A stretch of DNA of 64,000 nt from Butyriboletus loyo (GCA_038093515.1 JBBPSI010000046.1:87815-151814), one strand, 5' to 3'; counted from the stretch's first letter, positions 12,901 through 25,451 are shown. The notes: generated by a model not told the origin, from the letters alone. Numbers and translations: made by a program.

Positions 12901-13172
12901 ATTGGCGGGTGGACCTGCGCCTGATCTGGAAGAGGCTTTTGACGTGCGTGTCTATATTCCGCCATTCTCTTTTACGACCACTGAGGATGATTCGGTAGGT
13001 CGAGGACGAGATACCAGAGGCGTCGGACGACGAAAATAAGAAGGGAGACGAAAACGACATTAGTGGAGATAAGCTCATATCGACGAGCAAGCCTAGTAAA
13101 AAGGCAACGACGTCGACGATGAGACAGCCAAGCTCGAAGCAACCGAGGGGCAAGGTGAAGCCGAAGCGTTGA
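9908..13172 (+). CDS. RFC1: Replication factor C large subunit (RFC1) with short N-terminus
   Basis: Sixteen exons: 9908-10122, 10210-10512, 10633-10755, 10821-11007, 11063-11116, 11174-11299, 11359-11444, 11500-11547, 11598-11735, 11790-11946, 12003-12139, 12201-12320, 12383-12545, 12610-12761, 12835-12943, 12999-13172; 2292 nt, 763 aa. RFC1 is the DNA-binding subunit of the clamp loader that opens PCNA at primer ends. A BRCT domain ([13 protein letters not shown], then [10 protein letters not shown]) precedes the AAA+ domain: [19 protein letters not shown], Walker A GPPGIGKT at residues 240-247, Walker B MDEVDG near 311-316, and sensor region [11 protein letters not shown]. The C-terminal RFC1 domain includes FPQWLGQNSK. 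The start is only 100 bp after the SEC63 stop, so the long N-terminal region with a PCNA-binding box known in yeast and human is missing or very short. Intron 4 (11008-11062) is GC-AG. Confidence 0.95.
11008..11062 (+). other. GC-AG intron 4 of RFC1
   Basis: Donor GAG|GCAAGC, acceptor CTCTAG, 55 nt, phase 0. It joins RSKKLVE to [13 protein letters not shown] with spacing close to other RFC1 proteins. A GT alternative (11034 donor, 37 nt) would insert six extra residues. Confidence 0.75.
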
Positions 13173-13575
13173 GTCTGCTGTTCCGTTCATCTACCCCATT
13201 TTCTGTGCGTGTGTTTGGTTTACTATGATACGATTTCCGGAGCTACGGTACTTGACGTTGTTTGATAAGTACTGTCTAGAGTAGGTTTGATTTTGGTGCA
13301 AGTGGATCGCGTAATGAGATCAAACAGTCTGCAGGGGGCAAGCTCATTGAGTTTCGTTTTCTGACTTCTCTCCCCATCCTTTTTTTCGTTTTGTGAAGTT
13401 CGCACCTCTACCCCAACTCACGGTAAGCGTCACGTCGTAACTACCAACCAATAATTATAATGGCTAACAACTACAAAACGGTTATTTCCTGACATACAGC
13501 AATCCGTAGTATCTTACACTCATCGAGAAAGAAGCCTGCAAGAGTCTCCAGATAGCAACTTTCGTCTCCTGTCTA
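13173..13575. other. Convergent intergenic region, RFC1 and P450 3' ends
   Basis: 403 bp between two converging stop codons. It must hold both 3' UTRs. I see no further gene, repeat or RNA in it. Confidence 0.6.
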
Positions 13576-15619
13576 TCAGATCTCTTCATTCAATGACACT
13601 GCGCACAGCTTCCTGATCTCCGCGCCAGGCAATCGAGCCTCGAAAACCAACTCAAAAGGCGATACCTGTAAAATTGCACTATCTAGGAAAGCGAACGGAT
13701 CGATCGGCGCTGCGGGGTTTTCGGACAGGCGAAATGCCCACAGAATGAACGCCGTATTGATGAACATGGACCTATTCGCGACGTGCCGTCCCGGGCAAGT
13801 CCTGCGAGTGCAGCGGTCGCCAGAAAAAAAACGTGTGCGTAATCGACAACACGAAATCGTCTTACCTCCGACCGAAGCCAAACGCACAGAAACGCAGGTC
13901 GTCTCGCAAGGTTCCTTTGGCAGTCAACCAACGCTGGGGATCGAACTTTTCTGGATTCGGGAAAACCTCTGGGTCGTTTGCGATCGCCCTGATAATCATG
14001 ATCGTGTCGCATCTACGTGAGCAACAAAAACGGCTTTTTGGACGTACCAGTGGTTTCCGATGACCGTTGCACCTTTGGGAATCACGTAGTTCTTCCACTT
14101 GATATCCGCCGTTGCACGATGCGCGAATCCTAGGACATGCGTCAGATGCGCACATACACGGGCGTCTGAGTGAATGAACGGACCTCCGATAATCACGGGT
14201 CGCCATCTGAGGCTCTCTAATACGAATGCGGTCACTTGGGGGAGCATTTTCTCGTCGCCAAAGGATGGCACTGCAAATTATCTCAACAATGTGTTTAGGC
14301 GTTTGCAATGAGAAGTGGCGTACGTCTGTCCCGCCCGACAACGTTGTCTAGCTCCTCTTGGACCCTGGCTTGAGCTTCTGTATGCAGCGCAGCCGCCATC
14401 ATGATTACCGTGATCGCCGATGCGGTCTAGAATAAGAGGTGTTATGCCATCTAAATCAAGTTCAAAACCATCAAGTTGATCATTTTGATACTGACGGTAT
14501 CTGAGCCTGCAGCAAACATAGATCCAGCGACATACGCAATTTCGTTGCCCGTGATTTTATACTCCCCCTGGTTCTCTAGCAAAAACTTTGCGAAACAGGG
14601 CCTTGCATCGCCTTTCTCCTGGCTCAAAGTCAGCTTCCGCGGTCAAATGAATGAAAAATCGATTTGCCATCAGTTCCCGCACCACGTTTAGCTGGCCTTG
14701 GAAAAGAGCCAGCTCTTCCTGATGCCATTTCTTCAATTCCGTGAGGTACCCCGGAACGTACTTGAGGATAGGGTAGGTGTCCACGAGATATGCTCCCGGA
14801 CGCATCGCTTGACCGAAGCGTGACATACCACGATTTATTTGCACAACTTCAGGATCGGTGTATGCAGTCGGCGTGGTTTTGCCGTAGGTGATGGACATGA
14901 TCGTTGATGCAGCGTACCTAACGTCAACGCAGTCTTGGCCAAGCCTACCAACCGAGAGCGCAGAGGGGCGTACCGTTTCGTGTGCATTTGGTGATTCTTA
15001 GGGTCCTCGAGGATATCGACCAGTAAATTTTGCGCATGTCGGTCCTGTACCGGCTCATACGTCTCCGCAGCTTTGGGTTGCAGCATCAGATGTAGAACTC
15101 TTTTATCACAAAGTGGGAGACGGTGTTGAGATGGTGAGATTTTAAAATAAGATAAAATAAAATACCTCCGAAGTCTTCGAAGTCGGTCCCCGACTCCCTC
15201 GACGACAATCCTCATACCTCCAGAAAGCGTCTCCGCAACTGCGATCGAGCGAGGCCTGTCAGCAAGGAAGGCACCTTCTTTCTCCATGATATCCATGGCT
15301 GCTCGATGACGGCCAATTATGATAAATATTCGGGTTCCTTGTCTCAGAGAGAATACGGGACCATACTCCTCCGTCATCTTCGTGAACGCGAACGCTGTTC
15401 TTCGATTACACGGGAGTCAGAAGAATTGTCCAGTGTGGGGGTAGAACAACGTTTTTACCGAGTTGTTGGGATTTGATTTCCGAAGAGCCAGTGCCCAGGC
15501 GGACCTGGGGGAAGTGCCAGCGACCGCGCTTCGGAGATGCGGAGGATGTGCTTCACGGCACATCGCAGTCCCCAGAGAAGCGCAACGACGCTAACAGAGT
15601 ACCAATTGAGCATGAGCAT
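13576..15619 (-). CDS. Cytochrome P450 monooxygenase
   Basis: Ten exons: 15459-15619, 15166-15399, 14974-15099, 14668-14917, 14496-14618, 14324-14426, 14184-14270, 14048-14129, 13866-13988, 13576-13801; 1515 nt, 504 aa, the standard P450 length. The N-terminal hydrophobic anchor is followed by the proline hinge LPPGPPGHWLFG. The I-helix region reads YVAGSMFAAGSDT, the K-helix ESLR (ExxR), then FDPQRW and the heme-binding loop FGFGRRTCPGRH with its axial Cys. This is a microsomal haem-thiolate oxygenase that needs a reductase partner; the substrate cannot be inferred. It resembles the large family of basidiomycete P450s often found near secondary-metabolite or xenobiotic genes, but no such genes are neighbours here. 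Intron 4 (14619-14667) appears GC-AG. Confidence 0.93.
14619..14667 (-). other. GC-AG intron 4 of the P450
   Basis: Donor ATG|GCAAAT, acceptor GCCAG, 49 nt, phase 0, joining LNVVRELM to EKGDARPCF. No GT donor gives phase 0 without deleting conserved residues. Confidence 0.65.
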
Positions 15620-16659
15620 GAACAATCGAAACCAGTAGTACGAGTGGAAGTTGGGTGGGGGAATTCAATGGCAATGCTTCCACCGGTCACACGGCTCACT
15701 GGCAAGCCTGATGGGCCTGCTACATACATAAACAGTTACAGCTACTTTGATTCAAAACGCTGGCGCACCTTATACAGTCGATATGCTCATAATGCATAAA
15801 ACCTACACTCAGCGTGATCCAAACCTTGACTAAACCTAGTCGCTGTTATGCATCATGACTCGATGATATCGACTGTATCCAAGATATATTGCCGACTGTC
15901 ACTGTATATCTAATATTACGTCAGCTACCGGAGACCACAACCCATTTTCGACCTTGACGAAAATTAATTTCCTCCCGCCCGGGCCGCGAACCAAGTACTG
16001 TCTTGTTTCCCTCGTACACACGGCTCCACCAGTTAGGTGATGTGGCACCGTCCGATAGTTGTGCCTCTGCTTACACGTCCTTGGGGACCACTGTGACTGG
16101 CCAGCTCCTACTCGTCTCAAACAAGTTCAAGCTCCTGCCAGCAGGCCACTACCACACGTTCAACCATTCAATACTTTCAATGACCTCCGACACGCTGGAC
16201 CACGCATTACATCAGTTTTGAGCGACATGAAAAGGCGTGCAGAGAACGATTCATCAGCATTCTAGGGTATGGGATGATACGCCAAAGCCGAACTTATGGC
16301 AGAGTCCGACTCGGAGACCCGCTAGTTTGCCCTGCTGTGCCGCAGCTAGCCTATCTACTAATACTCCATATTGTCATGGTGAGTGTCAGCCTGTAACCTT
16401 GCTTGCAGGAACCCTAGTGCAAGGCTGTTCTCATTGTGTATAGTACATTGATCTCTCACCAGGTCCAGTGAAAGTTGTGACATCTTCTCAGTCGTCTGGG
16501 AGATTAGGCTTTAGCAGACAAGTAGCGAGCACCGCTAAGATACAAAAACTGTAAAACATATAAGAGTGAATAATCTACCAGAAAATACGATGATGCGCTA
16601 CTGCGGGGAAAAGACAACATCGACAAAACAACCAGCGACGATGAGCTTTCATGGTAGTA
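15620..16659. other. Intergenic region, P450 5' end to YTA7 3' end
   Basis: About 1 kb with no ORF that looks coding on either strand. It should contain the P450 promoter near 15,620-15,900. No TATA box, tRNA or repeat could be supported. Confidence 0.5.
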
Positions 16660-19600
16660 TTAATAAGCAAGAACTTCGGGCGATCCTGGTGCCGTATCGC
16701 TCGTTCCCACCGAGCAATCTTCCAGAAATGCGTCCAGTACATCCAGGAGTTCCTGAACGAGACGGTCTCTGTCCCACTCTGTTCTATGGTTCCATATATT
16801 GCTGAGACACATGGCCCGGAGTTGTTCGAGTTGTTCGACAGAGAGCTGGTTCGTCCTTGTCTGGAGTTGAAACTCAAGGTTGAGCAGGGACTCTTCGTCT
16901 ACATGGAAATCTGGAAGAGGGGTAGGGGATCTCGCAGGCTCGTGCGGAGAGGGAATTACGGGCAACGCATCCGTATCAGGGGGTTGCCGCAAGGTAGGGG
17001 TCCGAGAAGGTGGATGTGCTGGTGGTGAATGCATAGGAGTCTGCGGGTAGCCATTTTGTTGGGGTGATGATGGATGCAATGAAACGTCATGACCACCAGA
17101 ATTCGAAGTGATGCCGTTAAGTAACGGAGCGAGAGTTGCAGAGCGCATCATATCCTCCTCCGGTGGTAGCGGGTTCAAGAGGAATGGATCGAAACCTGAA
17201 CGCCGTGGCACCGGAGAATCAATTGGCATGGCGTCGGATGGTGCACCAACTGACGGTAGGTCAGTTGGTGGCTGGATACCTGGCTGGTGTGGTTCTGAAA
17301 TGACAGGTAGCTCATCTTGATGTGCTCGACCGTCATCAACGAACCTGACTGTCGCGGTTTTCGATTGCTGCGACGTCACGGGACCGAGCAGATTGATAGG
17401 ATCATGTTCGTCGTCACTGAGTATCGCCCTGAGTCGCTTCTTCGGCTGTCTAGGCGTCCCGCTGCCTTCCGCCTGGTTTTCTTCACTAGACTCTGGGGAC
17501 CCACTTGGTCGGTCGCTAGAACGTGCCCTTTTGAGGCGCCTCTCAAGTTGAAGGGGATCGGTGATGCTCATCTCCGGCTGCTGTCCAGTGTGTCGCGCAC
17601 TCCGCCTGGTACCCGGGGCATACGTCCCATTCTGTCCCATATCTGGTGCAGAATTCTTCCCCTTGGCCTTCTTTCTCTCGTCCCTCCGCTTCCGTTCGCG
17701 CTCTGCCATCCGCTGACACTCGAGTTGGAACTGAGGGTCAAACTCTTGCATGCTGACTTCTGCAGCTATCAACATAGCCTGTGCCTTATGCAACCTCTCC
17801 TGATTCCCGTGTACGCGAGCAGCAGCGTTGTGCACAATCTTGGTTATGTCGTCAAGGAAGTTTTGTGGGGTTAGGTATTTACCCTTGTAAAGATGCATGT
17901 GCATGCGCTCCAGGTCCATGTCATACAGGAGAGGTAGTTGCGGCTGAATTGAAGGTTGGAGTTGGAGTTGAGATTGTGCTTGGAGTGGGGGGACTGGTGG
18001 ATCGGCATGTTGGAGTTCAGGGTGTGCACCGTTGATTGCGTCAGGTTGAATGTCTTGGGCGGGAGCACAGGTGCCCTCAGTTATTTCCACAATAGCACGT
18101 TCTTCTTCGACAGTGACATCGGTGGCAATAATTTCCATTTCCATGATCCCGGGAGCAGGTAATTCAAACACGTATTCTTCCTGGAAAAACAGAATTTCGT
18201 GAGCAGAAACGAAATTTATCACTCCTAAGGACAATTCACAGTTGCCTTCTTTGTGAATCTTTTGAATTTGCGTTTTAGTTCTGTGAGGATCGGCCCTAGG
18301 CGATATTTCAATAGAGTAATGACCCTCTGGTCGTTTTCCTCCTGAACAGCCACTTCAGCAGCCGTAAGTTGTCTCGGCTCAGGTGGCGGGGCGATCGGGA
18401 GCTGTTCAACAATCCTACGCTTTCTTTTCATACCATCCGCGAACTGATTTGGGGGTCGTCGAACATCTGTTATAATGCCAGCGAAGAAACCTCCACGTTG
18501 TTCATTGGTTGGGACGGGAAGGATGAGACGGTTTTCCCGAATTATCCCAAACCAGGAGCGGACATCATGGGGGAGGGAAGAGAACGGTCCATCGACGATA
18601 GCAAGTAGAAGTACAGGATCCGTTGGGGCTAGCGAGTCGAGCATCGCACGAACGGTAGCACGAGCCGTCTCCTGAACTGTAGCACACCAACTGAGGAGGG
18701 ATGGGATGTAGATCACGGATGGCTGGTGTCTCTTGGCCTCAACGAATAGCTGGACGATCGCTGCCTCGGCGGCCTAGGATACAAACCAAATAAGATGACG
18801 GTTATGGAGGCAGAATTTAAAAAATTACTCTTGTTGAGTCACCCACGAGGGTCCCGAGGTCCAGGTTTTGAATATGATAGCCTTCCAAAAAGTGCAATGC
18901 GGCTGCACCGATATATCCTTGACCCATTCCCGGCTGACCATGGACTACAAGCCGTGGACGGTACACTCGGAGGGTCTCCATCGCTAACATCTAATCAGGA
19001 TATGGTATATAGAAAAACTGAGGTTTGACCTTACATTGCATCATCATCTCCCTTTCAAGCGCGCTCTCCTCGCTGGTATCCTCCCACTGAGCTTCCTCTA
19101 GCGCCGTCCGCTTCTTACTCGTAGGCATGACTTTGTTGATGGCGTCCTTAACCTTCTGCAAGGTGGCGGCCAACAGTGGTTCCAACTGATTTGGAAGTGG
19201 CGAAGCTGCTGACGAAGATGAACGCGCAGACGACGGCACGAGCTCTAATAAATGGGTTATCAGACCAGAAAGAGTGCATGTTTGAGGGATACATACTCTT
19301 CACGGATATCATGAAATCGCGGAAGGTGATACTGATCGTTTCAGGTTTGAGCAACAGACGATCATTAGACTGGTAGATCTGTGGATATCGCCTCTGAATA
19401 GCATTCAGCGCAGCTTCTGTACACAGTGCCTAAGTGGCCAGTGGGGACCACCGTAAACATGTCAGCAACGTAAGTTTTGCACTACGTCAGCACTTACCCT
19501 CAAATCAGCACCGGCATATCCTTTAGTAAGCTTCGCCAACCCCTTTATATTCTGCTTTCCCTGTTCACCGGTCCAGCCTTCCCAGTTCCTAGTCATGACC

Positions 19601-21396
19601 CCAAGAATTTTCTCCCTTGCCTCGAAGGAAGGTAAAGGAAAATAAAACTCCCGATCAAATCTTCCAGGTCTTCTCAACGCTGGGTCAATGGCATCCGGTC
19701 GGTTGGTAGCACCAATGACGATTACCTGACCCCTACCATCCATCCCATCCATGAGTGCTAAGAGAGTGGACACGATGGAAGCGTGGATCTGGTCTTGTTT
19801 GGAAGATCGAACAGGAGCGAGACCGTCAATTTCGTCAAAGAAAACAATACTAGGTTGACAATTGCGCGCTTCCTCAAAGAGAAGCCGTAGTTGGCGCTCG
19901 GCTTCACCGACCCACTTGGAAAGACAGTCTGCGCCTTTTCGCATGAAGAACGCTATATGAGAGCGTGTAAGATGGATTATACGACAAAAGAACAAGGCAT
20001 TCGGGACTTACAGATGCCCTTGCCGTTGGCGCGACAGCTGGCTGCAAGTGCGCGTGCCAAAAGAGTTTTTCCCGTTCCAGGCGGGCCGTGAAACAACACT
20101 CCACGGGGAGGGGTGAGGCTGAAGCGCTGGAATACTTCGGGATATAGTAATGGTAGGATAGTCATCTCCTTGAGCGAATGAATATCTATTTCAGTCAATT
20201 CAATAATCAAGTCCTTGTATATAGGTAACAAAGCAGCCTTACGTTCGTCTAACCCGCCGACTTCATCAAATGTTACATTTTGATTTACTCCCAGTGGGTC
20301 AGCATCGGCGAGAACTGGTACTCGGTGAATGAAGGGTATCAGATAAGGGGACCCACTAACCAGAGTTACCGATCTTGCCGAGGTTGGATGGAGTTCCTGC
20401 GGCTGCGGCTAGCTCTCCGGGCAGTAGGCCAGCGCCACCAGCGCCAACAGCACCTGCGCCCATCAGTCCACCAGCCGTCCCAAAACCCTTCCTGGGAGTG
20501 CGGGTAGGAATATCCGAGTCCTAGGATTACTTATATGAGTGTCACCTAACCACAATATTGCATAACATCGGAGAACCCACAGAATCATCAGCTGGCATTC
20601 CCATCCACCTGCTCAGCTCCGCTCCATTGGCACTCCATCCTGGCCCACGTTTGGTACGTGCACCGCCACGGTTGGTGGGTCGGCTCCTTGGCAGTGGCTT
20701 TGTCTCTTCTATGGGGGGAGGGATAGCATAGTTGATTCTGGCCCTCTGTCGGAGGGAATACGGTCGTCCGTCGTCTTGGACTTCAAGGTCGGGTTCTCCC
20801 TCGGCATCGAAGTCGGGTTCCCCCTCTGCATCAGCGTCAGCTTCGAGGTCCGATGATGTATGGGGGGCGTCCTCAAGGGAGCCATCCGCGTCGTCTGATC
20901 CCTCGGAGGGTTCATCGACATAGCCTTCGTCGCTCCTCGTAATAGCGCGACTTCTGGCTCGGGTCATGCGCCTCGGTGGGTCGGGAGCAAAGGAAGTGAA
21001 GCGGGTCGATGAGCGGGTGATGCGTGAGCTGCGAGAGCGCAAAGCCCGCCTTGGTTGTTCATCGTCTTCGTCGTCTTCGTTGTCTTCGTCGTCTATGCCC
21101 GGCCCCGCTTTTCCATTCACGGAATGATCCCGTAGAGGGTTGAGTCCACCCAGTATATCATCTTCGCTTGCGGACTCCTTGTAGTTATTTTTCTTGACTT
21201 TGCGGCCTCTCGAGGAACGACCCCATTTTTCCCGCTTGATTTCAGGCTCGAATTCATGGAGAGGGGGGGGATTGTCGTCGATTATTGAGCGCTCGCTCCC
21301 ATGATATTCTGAGGTGGAAGGAGGGCTGTTCTGAGTGAGGATAGACCCTGTGCGATTACGACTGGAGCGGCGTAGGGGGGCATTGCCTGTTATCAT
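16660..21396 (-). CDS. YTA7: YTA7/ATAD2-type AAA-ATPase with bromodomain region
   Basis: Ten exons: 20581-21396, 20361-20520, 20243-20314, 20012-20185, 19498-19952, 19297-19429, 19035-19244, 18829-18983, 18240-18773, 16660-18180; 4230 nt, 1409 aa. The N-terminus is acidic and Ser/Arg-rich. AAA domain 1 is complete: [10 protein letters not shown], Walker A GPPGTGKT near 383-390, Walker B FFDEIDG near 445, and [23 protein letters not shown] domain 2 is degenerate: its P-loop reads GQPGMGQG without the lysine and the Walker B position is YIPSLLSW. A bromodomain-like segment ([20 protein letters not shown], then FLDDI) follows and the tail is Pro-rich and disordered. The family binds nucleosomes and histone tails and helps load or remove histone H3-H4. 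It shares a 668-bp divergent region with the next gene. Confidence 0.92.
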
Positions 21397-22064
21397 AGGA
21401 GGGAGCTTGATTGTCAGACGTTCTCGAGGAGTCTCCAGGGTCGAGTCAAGCCCAGCTGTGTGCTGGAAAGTCTCTTGTCCAACTTGTTTGTCGGTGGCGG
21501 TACCTTTATTTACCTCTGTTTGGCTCTAATGGCGGCACGATGGCTGCTCCTCCTCCCCGCTTCCCTGACCCCCGCGGCCAGCCACACACCATCCAGTTCT
21601 GCCCCTACCAGGCAACCAACCCATTGCTGATTCCCCTCCAGCTGGATGGCTGCGTGTCCCCTCGTCTGCTGCGTCATGTCTGCAGAAAAATACAAAGAAA
21701 AAATACAGGAGAGGAAGCGCTATCTTCCGTGGGTGACTTGATGTAGATGGTGGAAGTTCCAAGCGAAGAAGTGTTCGCTTTTCGACGACTTTGTGCTTCG
21801 TCTTTGCCCCTCCGCTGGAAAACTTGTAACTGACGGTACTTGCCGAGTGTGACGTGACGTATGCGTGACCGAGTGCATTGCTGATCAAAGCTTTCTATTT
21901 CTGGCATGCAGTGGTGAGGCGTTGGGTGGTTGGGAACACAACCACAAAATGGGCCTCCTCCCAATGGTAACTCGCCATCATAGGTCGGTGATTTTGCCCT
22001 ATATATGTCAGGATGTCGCATTGGCCTTCCCACTATCACGACCTACCAACGATAATTATACAAC
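21397..22064. promoter_or_regulatory. Divergent promoter region between YTA7 and the membrane-protein gene
   Basis: 668 bp between two outward-facing ATGs. A TATATA-like stretch (CCTATATATG, about 22,000-22,009) lies about 60 bp before the plus-strand start and may be its core promoter. No other gene is apparent. Confidence 0.5.
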
Positions 22065-24299
22065 ATGAACAATTCCCCTCATTTCTCTGATTCCCCTCGC
22101 GGATCGGCTTTCTATCCGGTCCCTGAAAGCCCCCTACATCTAACTCAAGGTATGCCGTGTCATGTCATGCATTCAGGGTACAATCTAGGTCACTCATCGT
22201 GCCTCATCATGCCTCATAGCCCCTCAATCAAGCAATATTTCAGAACTTGGACTATCTACATTACCGGGAAATGCGATCCCTCTCAGCCCACATCGCTCCA
22301 TTCGCAATGAACGGAATGTCATATCTGCCTCTTCCTCAGCTCCTTCCCTGCGGGGCTCGCTGGTCACATCATCTTTCCCTGCTTCGCCTGAAGGTCACGA
22401 TGTCAGGCCACAGACGACAGAGGGTCCCACCGGTCAGAACACTCCTTACCAACGCGTCTATTTCGAAAGCAGCCGCATTTCTGCACCGACCTCAAACCAC
22501 AGCTTTCGCACGCATGTCCGTGTTCACCCCCTTCTTCGCGAAGCTGTCTCCCAGACCACTCCAGGGATTGACTCTACGATGACAAGGATGAACCGTTCAA
22601 GTGATCCTACCCGACCCTCTTGGGCCATGCGCTCGGCAGGGGCTGCTAGCCCCCCAAAGAAGCCAGGCCACGAATCTCCTCTAGCCGCTTCTTCTCCTCA
22701 TTCCAGAACGACATCCCCTCTGCGCCGCCTCGGTTGGTCCCCATTCCGCCATGCCCACGAAGATGCCTTCGTTCCTGTAGACCCCTTCCAGCTCCGTACA
22801 CGTCTCAGCCGTCTCTCTTTCCTCAGTCCTGACATCGAGAATCACCTCCCATTTGACCCAACGTGTGAGGAAAATCCCTTCTGCTGTATCACACCCTTGG
22901 GTTGCAGTCCCAAAGCCCGGTTTCTTTCCTTTCTTCGGGATGTTCGCTATTTCACTTTGGACACCCTTCCTAGGCAAATCTACTTGCACTTGCTCTTCCG
23001 CCTCCCTTCCTTATATTTTTCACGGATCTCGAGGGTGTATGAAGATGCTCAGCTCAGCAAACCAGATCTAGGACGTATGATCGACACATATTCTAGTTCC
23101 CGCCAACTGCAACAACGACAAAGAATAGTCAGGTCCAGCCCTATACCCCCTGGTGCTCACTACCACCCTGCCCCCGTTCTGCCTTTCCCAGATCAATGGA
23201 CGACTGCCAACGTTTCACCTGCATTGGTCAGATTCAAACAATCATGGGAAGCTTTTATCGATTCTTTGTTGCGTGAATGGAAGACGTTGAACCTCGTCTC
23301 TGCTTTGCTTCATTCGTCGGTATCCACTTATTCCTTTGTTTGGGAGCGGTTTACTTAATGATATTCCTTTCGTTCTATGGCAGAGCTATCATTGCGATGT
23401 TCCAAAACCAGACAATGGCAGACGATCCTGTTATCCGAACGGCCGCGCTTTTTTCGTTGACCTCGGCCTTGATGAGTCTATCGTATGGGTGTATATATAT
23501 CGTTAGGTTTGGGACGATGAGGAATATGTACAAGGCAACAAGGTGGGCTGAGGTAGGCGTAAATTGTTTCCCCTTCTTTTCCTCCCCTCATCTCTTTTTT
23601 TCACCCATAGGAGGCGACAAGAACTACAACGTTCATTCTGTGGAATGTGTGGGTGCTGCTGGCTATGCCTGCTGTCTGGCTTGCTTGGTGCGTCCTGCAT
23701 TTATTAGACAACCCGTGCTCACGTCTACTTGCTTGGATTCTCACCCTTGGTATTTGTCATGAACCCTCCCAATTGCTATTTCTCCACGCTCCACATGGCG
23801 AGGTAGGTCTATGATCTTCTTCATCGTTGCCATCCTCGCATATGTTTGGCGATATGGGAGTTCAGCAGACCCTACTTCTCCTCCACTGCTCAGTCCGACC
23901 GCTGCGTTAGGACCAAAGATAGCGGTCTCTGCTCTGTTCTTCTTAGGGTTGCTCTACCTCGCCGCAATCGTGAAGACATTACACAATTATGGGAGAACTA
24001 CAGAAAATGGGCTGTTTGGGAGGACGTCCGTGGGCGGGGGAATGCCGGACATACAGGAAGACGACGCGCGAGGAGAACGAGAGAGTCAGAGGGGATGGGG
24101 AAGGGACTACGGAAGCGATGGAGACCACGGTCACGATTCGACTCGAGCGAGTCGCGGACGCGAACGCACGAGGAGCGGACATGAGCGAGACGCGACGGAA
24201 CCAGGCGAACTCCCACCTGTCACGGGCCTCGGGCTCACGGGTCTAGATGAACTTGCGAGTCCAGGTGGCTTGGATGAGAATCAGATGCCAAGTGTTTAA
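22065..24299 (+). CDS. Uncharacterised fungal multi-span membrane protein
   Basis: Five exons: 22065-22149, 22244-23315, 23384-23552, 23611-23687, 23807-24299; 1896 nt, 631 aa, all phases consistent. The first 330 or so residues are Ser/Pro-rich and probably cytosolic. A conserved-looking block (LHLLFRLPSLYFSRISRVYE, then FIDSLLREWKTLN) precedes four or five hydrophobic segments: VSALLHSAIIAMF, AALFSLTSALMSLSYGCIYI, WNVWVLLAMPAVWLAW running into MIFFIVAILAYVW, and AVSALFFLGLLYLAAIV. The tail is charged, with Asp/Glu/Arg/Gly. I recall similar basidiomycete hypothetical proteins but no assigned function. Transporter signature motifs are absent. The fourth intron (119 nt) is longer than its neighbours but preserves the join of two membrane-segment halves. 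Confidence 0.8.
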
Positions 24300-25078
24300 C
24301 CGTAACGTCTTGCTTACACTCTCGATACCCATACAGACAGTGGCTGCCTTTTGAATTATCTATTCAAGTTGTAGATTCGTCTGCACGACATATGACTAGT
24401 GGGATGGTGGTAACCGTAGCAGAATGCCTCCGAGATAACTTGATCTAGCGGTGGACTTGTCATGCTTCGAATGAACGATGTTATGCAACTTGGTTACCAT
24501 AGGACGGGTGGACAGTTCTACGAATCTGTCTACTGCTAGTGCCAGGAGGTTGCCACAGCCTTCGCGTGATCCTCAGTAGTGTTCTATCGGCCCGCAGGTT
24601 GAATCGGTGGCTTAGTACCTACTTGAAACGAACATGCATTGTGTACTACTAAGAACTATACAGATGCCATGATGTCTCGTTAGTACCCATCGTCAAGTGG
24701 ACATGCATTATGTATCGACAACTCGGGGGAGGAGAAAAAAAGGGAATCTTATCATGGTACTAAGTCACTGCGACCACTGCTATCATATTCCGCATGTTCT
24801 AATCAATGGTTCAGCCGAGGCTCCTCAAGTCAAAGCCCACGAGAGATGGAAAAAACTCAAGTGTCATGGTATGCAAATGTTCTGTCCTCCATGAATAGGT
24901 TCAAGTGCTAAGATCGTTTTAATGCAGGGACCCGCGTGTCGAATTTCTGTGATCCGCCGCCGGACCCCGACGGCCGTTACGCTTGGTTGATCAATGCACA
25001 CAGCGAGCGACCTAGCCGATACTAGTGTTGTTTCTCCCGATATCGGTGACAGGCAGAGCGTGCTCCTCACCAGCGAAC
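24300..25078. other. Intergenic region with no supported gene
   Basis: 779 bp. A stretch near 24,804-25,020 can be read as two short exons with good splice signals, but ends in a stop and resembles no family I know, so I do not annotate it. Confidence 0.4.
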
Positions 25079-25345
25079 ATGTACCAAACAGGACGATTCA
25101 ATATGTCAAAGTCGAGGTATGTCTCAAACTGTAAATTCTCGTCCACTCTTGTTTACCTCGATCGATGCTAATTCAAATGTGCACACAGGTGGAACATCCA
25201 GCCAAACACCCGATCGAACAGTCAGAATCAAAATCAAAACGGATCTCGCATCTTCCAGGCCATTTCGAAGTCCATGAGGCTTTTGCCATTCCATTTGTAC
25301 ACGCAAGTTGACTTGTTGAAGGCTCAGGCCGACAAAAAAAAGTAA
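25079..25345 (+). CDS. Doubtful small two-exon gene ending at an A8 run
   Basis: Exons 25079-25116 and 25189-25345 (72-nt intron, GTATGT donor, CACAG acceptor) give 64 aa starting MYQTGRFNMSKSRWN, with LLPFHLYTQVDLLKAQADKK near the end, then TAA right after a run of eight A residues (25334-25341). One A fewer would open the frame to 25451, adding a charged tail that ends EPVFDMDLEEI. No family is recognised. It could be a real short gene with a homopolymer error, a decayed gene, or chance. Neighbours are the membrane-protein gene upstream and the 3' end of RPC1 downstream. Confidence 0.3.
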
Positions 25346-25451
25346 AAGAAAGGCTGGTGACGATGATGCGTTGACCGGTCAGTCGCCTTCAAAAAAGGCT
25401 TCAGTCGCTGAGCCTGAGCCGGTTTTCGACATGGACTTGGAGGAAATTTAG

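Noticed and set aside
15620..16659. tRNA or small RNA gene in the 1-kb gap
   Set aside because: No cloverleaf, A/B box pair or other RNA signature could be found by eye.
24697..25020. Possible exons upstream of the small doubtful gene
   Set aside because: Splice signals exist but the joined frame ends quickly and matches nothing; too weak to annotate.
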